From NCBI GenBank assembly GCA_036785325.1, contig JAXIVH010000006.1, positions 112,001-176,000 on the forward strand: a DNA stretch of 64,000 nt, in the 5' to 3' direction. Position 1 is the first letter of the stretch. Each line of letters opens with the position of its first letter. The DNA is from Urophycis tenuis (Eukaryota > Chordata > Actinopteri > Gadiformes > Phycidae). Below the pieces are notes generated by a model. That model saw nothing but the letters and a program-made list of their open reading frames with translations. It was not told the origin of the DNA and did not search any database. Shown in pieces: positions 59,201 through 64,000 of this stretch. A program made the position numbers and the translations under genes.

Positions 59201-61385
59201 TAAGCTATGACCTATAGTTTTATAGGCTAAATAACCTATTTATACAATTTATAAATCCATCAAGGAACTTCATCACTTGGCTATTTTATACTGTATTTGA
59301 CAAGAGGATTGAGAATTTAATTTTGGAAGTACCTACTGGCACCTTACAGAATACCGGCCAGTACAGGCCACTGTACTGTGACAGTCCCCCACATTATTGG
59401 AAATTGAGGGGCTGTATTCAGTTGGTTTCAATTTCAGTTCTAGATGAGCCACTACATTCTACAGACCAGATACACCTTTAATACTCTGTTATGACATTGG
59501 GGTATTTGATATGCATACATATTGGGATGGTTTCGTTTATCACATGTGATTTCTGGGAAGCTGACTTAAATCAGGGCCTACATTGTAGAAATGGCATTTG
59601 TTTCACCTTCTTCACCTCAGTGTGTTTAGTGATGTTGGGCAGCGTTTTGTCTAATATTGTTTATATCACGCTGCGAGCATCTACAGTGCACTTTAAACTA
59701 TTGTACAAAAATAAGCATCTTATTTTGGGAAAGCTAACCTAACTTGTTCAAGGTTACATTTAATCATTTAAACAGCCATGTAACATCCTGTTGTCTCTGT
59801 ATGGTCAGGTTCGACTACTGCAAGTTCATTGAGCTAGACTACGTCCCAATGGAGACGGGTTACATGGTCTCCATGCGCCCAACAAAAGGCTATGTGTCAT
59901 CCAGGACTCCCTCTAAAAGCTTTGCCTCCACCAAGTCACCATCTAAAGGTTATGGGTCCAGCAAGTCACCATCTAAAGACTATGAATCCACCAAGTCACC
60001 ATCTAAAGGCTATGTATCCAGGTCTCCAGAGCACCACAGTCATTTGGAAAAAGCTCCATCAACCCTTCGAACACGGTTTGTTGCCACAGTGCCTTCATTC
60101 TATGGAGTGTTATATAATTTCAACCATGAGCCCACAAAGCATGTGTTTGTTCCTCAGTCTAAATACTTCTTAAACTCTCAGTGGAATGTTTTAAGATGAC
60201 CACTCTGTCATTGTGGAAAAAGATATGGACCTGATTGGATCATTGGTGAAATTAATACTTTTAAAAACATGGCATGTTCACCTCTCTCTATCACCTCTAT
60301 CTATAGTTACAGTGATTTCATTAACATTTTTTGGTTTTTGCTCTGAAGAATACAATCTTTTCACATTTTCTTTGCCAGTGTGTCAGTTTTGTTAAACTTG
60401 GCATCCCTAACAAAACTATACTTTTGTTAGGGCAGTGTGGCATGGCACATATCCCACGTCCGGTTGAATGTGATGTTGTGTGGCCTCTTTATAACATTTG
60501 CTTGTCTTTTTCTCCTGGTCTATGTTCAACTGGCATAGAAAAGATTTAACTGGAGCCCCATGTTCAGATTATCTTGATTGGTTTTGATCTTTAGCCAATT
60601 ACTTTCAATGTTGTCACACTGTCTAGAAGTGTGGTATTACTTTGAAGTGATTGCCATTAACAACAGATTCCTTTTTCTCCTCTAACTTTGGAACAGGCGG
60701 CCACCAGCTTTGGCCAGTAGTAGAGATCCGTTTGTCAATGCCGCCCACAGTAGCAGCAGCAACTCTGGCTCATGTAAGGGCAGTGACTGCAGCCCTACCA
60801 AGGGGTAAGATACCCTCCTCGTCCACACTATATGTTAATATAGTGGGGCCTTCATATTAAAGAAAAGAAAATGTTCACTTAAAGTTTTTTATTTTTTCTT
60901 AAAAATTATATAATTTCACTTGTTCTAGATATTGTTGTATAGCCTCCAGGATCTTTGGAATCTCAAATGGTCTTTTTTCAGAATCACCTTTAATATTTCA
61001 TGAAGACTGGAACCAGGGTAGAAGCTTAAAGGATAGTATTAGACGTCAGTAGCTTTTGGATCAAACCAGGTGCCACTTTCCTTCCATCAGTCAGGATATC
61101 GGATATTGTAGCTGATTACTGTTTACTATTCAGTTATTCATTTGGGGTTAGCATAGCATGGGTTATAGATTGTCAAAGAAACTATATGTGCAATACTTAC
61201 ACCTTAACCTAAATGCAATATTGTTATGGTTCCAGACGTCACCAGAAGTACACGTCGTGCACCGATAACCATGGAATCCGCCCTCCTCCCCCGGAGCAGT
61301 ATCTCACCCCACTACAGCAGAAGGAGGTGTGTATACGACACCTGCGGGCCAGGTTAAAAGAGACCGTCGACAGACTGCAGGACAG
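54361..61385 (+). CDS. snph: Syntaphilin-like gene (partial, N-terminal exons)
   Basis: Syntaphilin anchors axonal mitochondria to microtubules and was first described as a syntaxin-1 binder. Exons: 54361-54517 (ATG at 54456), 59809-60075, 60697-60804 and 61236-61385. All three introns are phase 2, and joining keeps one open frame. The protein starts MSVSAPAVAPANPRSAEG, continues KFIELDYVPMETGYMVSMRP, has a 10-residue repeat (KSPSKGYGSS and variants), a SSSSNSGSCKGSDCSP string and then DNHGIRPPPPEQYLTPLQQK, EVCIRHLRARLKETVDRLQD. That last part matches the start of the conserved syntaphilin/syntabulin coiled coil; CIRHL, ARLK and RLQDR fit syntaphilin better than syntabulin. The coiled coil's remainder and the C-terminal membrane anchor lie beyond the window. 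The donor at 60076 (GTTTGT) is weak. Which teleost duplicate it is cannot be told. Confidence 0.85.
54518..56132. other. snph intron, left part
   Basis: AT-rich single-copy DNA. No gene, no recognisable transposon. Confidence 0.6.
56195..56266. repeat. (TA)n microsatellite
   Basis: About 36 uninterrupted TA dinucleotides in the left arm of the inverted repeat. The right-arm counterpart at 57896-57913 has only about nine. Confidence 0.95.
57598..57875 (+). repeat. 20-bp minisatellite in the right arm
   Basis: About 13 copies of TTCATTCAATATATTCAAAG alternating with GTTCACTCCATATATTCAAAG. The left arm has only about three to four matching copies (56293-56360). Open frames on both strands here are repeat artefacts. 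Confidence 0.9.
57985..59808. other. snph intron, right part
   Basis: AT-rich, no gene or recognised transposon. It ends in the acceptor CTCTGTATGGTCAG before 59809. Confidence 0.6.
59895..60020 (+). repeat. snph: 30-bp coding tandem repeat in snph
   Basis: Three near-identical 30-bp units (TCCACCAAGTCACCATCTAA then AGG-TAT-GGG type endings), preceded by one diverged unit and followed by a partial one. They encode KSPSKGYGSS, KSPSKDYEST and KSPSKGYVSR. Each unit carries an SPSK motif that is a candidate proline-directed kinase site. Confidence 0.88.
60805..61235. other. snph intron
   Basis: Ordinary AT-rich intron between GTAAGA and TGGTTCCAG. Nothing else is seen. Confidence 0.7.
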
Positions 61386-61614
61386 GTGAGACAGATGTAC
61401 CAAGTTTCATACCAGGTTTTTTTTAAACCAAGTCGACTCCACAACTCTCATATTTAAATTAGTACAAGGCTATTTCAGTTGCATTGTATTGTATCTAATT
61501 GTATCTAGGATTTTGAAACATTCATTAACTACTGATTAACAAGTTGTAGAATATAGTCCCTCTTTACAACTAATTTAGGACTAGTTTGGAAGCCTGATTA
61601 GATTAACAATGTGC
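61386..61614. other. snph intron before the Gypsy element
   Basis: AT-rich sequence following the donor GTGAGA at 61386. No feature is seen. Confidence 0.6.
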
Positions 61615-63998
61615 ACACAGTTTGCAGGACCTTTCTGTGAGGTGCAGGTGTCACACCGCCGGCAAGTCACGTCCCTCCAGGACTAGCCCCATCCACTAGT
61701 CCCCAGCGTCTTAGCCACCCCATAGTGCCCCTACTATGGGGTATGCTGCCTCAAGCCACTGCCCGTTGTAGGCCTTTGGGGACCACGACCTGCCACCTCT
61801 CCTTGCCTGTGGCCAGCTCCATCCAGGCCTGCTGCAGCATGCCCTGGCGGGGACGCAGGACCCCAATCGTCTCCCTCCATGATATCCACGATACACCCTC
61901 CACCTCCTGTAAACTAGCACAGCCTTCCTCCTCCGCCCGCAGTTCTCTCTTGCGGGCCTCCTTCCACTCACAACAACGACACCCCTTCACAGCACAGGGT
62001 CGCCGAGAGAACATGTCAGCATTGGTGTGTCAGGCACCAGCTGGTGTTCCACTTCGAATACGTAGGCCTGGAGTTCCTCCAACCACCAGGCCACCTGCCC
62101 TTGTGGCTTCTTGAAGGACTTGAGCCACTGGAGAGCTGAGTGGTCCGTCCTCACAATAAAAGGCAGGCAGCAGAAGTAGTACTTGAAGTGCCAGATGGAG
62201 AGCACCACGGCCAGGAGCTCTCTGCGGGTAACGCAGTAGCGCTGCTCCACCTTGTTAAAGGCCCTGCGAAAATACGCCACCACTCTCTCTCTATCCGGCC
62301 CCACTTGGGAGAGCACCCCTCTCACCCCGACACCGGCTGGGGCCAGCACGGGTCCTCGCGCAGGGCACACTGAAGACTGGAGAACGCCCCCTGGCACTGC
62401 TCGGTCCACACAAAGTGACTGTCTTTTTGCAGGAGCCGATGAAGGGGCGCTGCAAAACATGAAAAACCCTGTACAAACTTCCTGTAATAGGAAGCCAGGC
62501 CCAGGAAGCTTTTCAGGTGCTTGTGATTAGTCAGGGTGGGCCAGTCTGCCATCACCCACCACCCCACCATGGTGCTGATGCCTTCCCCCCCCACCATGTG
62601 CCCCAAGAACAGTACCTCTCGGCACAAAAAGTGGCACTTCTTTGGGTGTAGCTTTAGGCCTGCGGCCCGGATGCATTCCAACACCCGGCAAAGGGAAGAG
62701 TCAATGGAGGTGCCGTGCGCCAGGACATCGTCCAGGTACACCAGGCACTGTTGGCAGGGGATGCCCGACAAAACCCGGTCCATCAACCGGGCGAAGGTGG
62801 CTGGGGCGTTACACAGTCTGAAACTAAGGACCTTGAACTGCCACAAACCCCAGCCTGTGCAGAAAGTGGTTTTTGGGTCTCGCTTCTGAGGAGAGGGGCA
62901 CTTGATAGTAACCACTATGGAGGTCCAAGGGAGAGAACCAGGATGACCCGGAGACCAAGTGCAGGGACTTGTCAATGCACAGCAGGGGGTACGAGTCTTT
63001 TTTGGTCACGCCGTTCACAGGCCTGTAATCTGGACAAAGCCGCCATGTCTTTTTGGGGACCAGTACGACAGTCGATGCCCAAGGACTGTCGCAAGGCTCG
63101 ATTACCCCTGCCTGCAGCATGTCCTCCACAGCCTGGTCACACACCTCCTGACGTGCCAGAGGGAGACACTGCGGGCAACACATGATAAGCTGGGCATCTC
63201 CGGTGTCAATGTTGTGCATCCGGCCCACTTCGTCCTCCCTCATAGCAAAACTGTCCTGGAACGACAGCAGAAACTGCCACATTTGCTCCTGTTGCTGGAC
63301 GTCCAGCCCCTCACAGTTCTTCCTCCATATCTGACCCCTTCTCCTCTAGCTACCGTACCTTTCACGGTACGGTAAAAGCCCATTGCCCCTGTGGCCATGC
63401 GGAGCTGCACATCAGTGGGCTCCAACTGGATCCACTCCGGGCACACGTCTGGTCAGAGCACTGTCACGGATGAAGCAGTATCCACCAGGGCTGAACACAG
63501 CACCCCCTCCACGGATATGGGAATGTAGCAGGAATTCCTGTCCCCGAGTCATCCCACCACTACCGCCATCCTGGGAGCCTGGATGTTGTCTGCTTCTGGA
63601 GGGGGTGTGGCCTGTCTCCCCAGGCTGTGATGCGGGCCCTCCGTATCTGGTAAAGCTGGTGTGGGGGGTTGGGGGAAGAACTGTTCAGGGACCGCACATA
63701 GGGCCCCCTTGCGCAGGCCCTATGGCGTTTCCCGGGTCCGCAGGGGGACTAGATCAATCTCTGAACAAATGTCCAGGTTGGCCACACCCCCAACAGGCAC
63801 ATTGGTCAGGGCCCTGCGGTCTGCGGGGCAGCTTCGGGGCCACGGCCCTGTATTCTCGGCCACCCACACCGGCTTTTCCTTCTCCGCTGGGCTCTGGGTC
63901 GGGCCCGGTGCTCTCACTGCCGGAAAACTCACTCTTTGGCCCCCCTCAGTGACCACGCCCCACACGCCCCACAGTGACCTCTCCCTCTCCACTGGCAT
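61615..63998 (-). pseudogene. Gypsy gag-pol, multiple breaks
   Basis: Visible parts: a knuckle-like region around 63720-63800 that is out of frame. The protease has ALVDTASSVTVL (Asp-Thr-Ala-Ser where DTGS is usual) followed by a stop near 63454. Reverse transcriptase shows VIEPCDSPWASTVVLVPKK, SPLDLHSGYYQVPL, a frame change near 62850-62890, then FRLCNAPATFARLMDRVL and CLVYLDDVL (YLDD). RNase H shows TRRELLAVV and IVRTDHSALQWLKSFKKPQG. The integrase start shows WQVVVPKGLQRAV and a stop near 61735. Reading frame is broken at several points, so it is not active. Confidence 0.82.
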
Positions 63999-64000
63999 CT
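61615..64000 (-). mobile_element. Gypsy (Metaviridae-type) retrotransposon, decayed, in snph intron
   Basis: Minus-strand order from the right edge: gag zinc-knuckle region, protease, reverse transcriptase, RNase H, and the start of the integrase zinc-binding domain. The similarity ends near 61615, in CRRCDTCTSQKGP. No LTR is in the window, and the element continues past 64000. It lies antisense to snph. Confidence 0.85.

Overview
The window is animal nuclear DNA, most likely from a teleost fish. Supporting evidence: intron-containing vertebrate genes, hAT miniature elements with 8-bp target duplications, an L2-like LINE, BEL/Pao and Gypsy retrotransposons, a V-SINE-like insertion, a Kolobok-like element, and exons of a neuronal gene recognisable as syntaphilin (snph). 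No species can be named from the sequence alone. It contains no bacterial operon, CRISPR array or intact rRNA/tRNA gene.

Layout. Bases 1-36,283 are a satellite domain. Satellite 1 has an 75-105 bp monomer with a poly-C tract, a short palindrome and a poly-A tract. It occurs as type A (1-5510) and type B (5511-6277, 27291-30374, 34118-35822), then turns round into the opposite orientation (35823-36170). Satellite 2 (9605-27290) has about 80 monomers of about 216 bp. On the minus strand its monomers carry tRNA-like Pol III A and B boxes followed by a T-run, so it looks like a tandemly amplified SINE. A lone diverged satellite 2 unit (36171-36283) shows that the two satellites share a module in opposite orientation. 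An L2-like LINE (6300-9604) sits at the junction between the satellites. A 3.7-kb segment (30375-34117) embedded in satellite 1 carries a broken THAP/transposase-like gene and a convergent P2X7-C-domain gene. It looks like a damaged two-gene Kolobok-type DNA transposon.

Bases 36,300-50,776 are a graveyard of nested transposons: hAT miniatures with exact 8-bp target duplications (36312-37550, 39209-40821, 41587-42471), decayed LINE pieces, and a BEL/Pao retrotransposon on the minus strand (41291-50776). The BEL element is interrupted by a hAT in its LTR, a SINE in gag and a LINE with a restriction-like endonuclease domain in gag.

From 50,777 to the right edge is a host gene on the plus strand. 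Four coding exons (54361-54517, 59809-60075, 60697-60804, 61236-61385), joined by phase-2 introns, encode the N-terminal part of a syntaphilin-like protein up to its conserved coiled-coil start. The first intron holds a 1.85-kb long inverted repeat with an AT microsatellite and a 20-bp minisatellite. The intron after the last exon seen holds a decayed Gypsy element (61615-64000, minus strand). The rest of the gene lies beyond the window.
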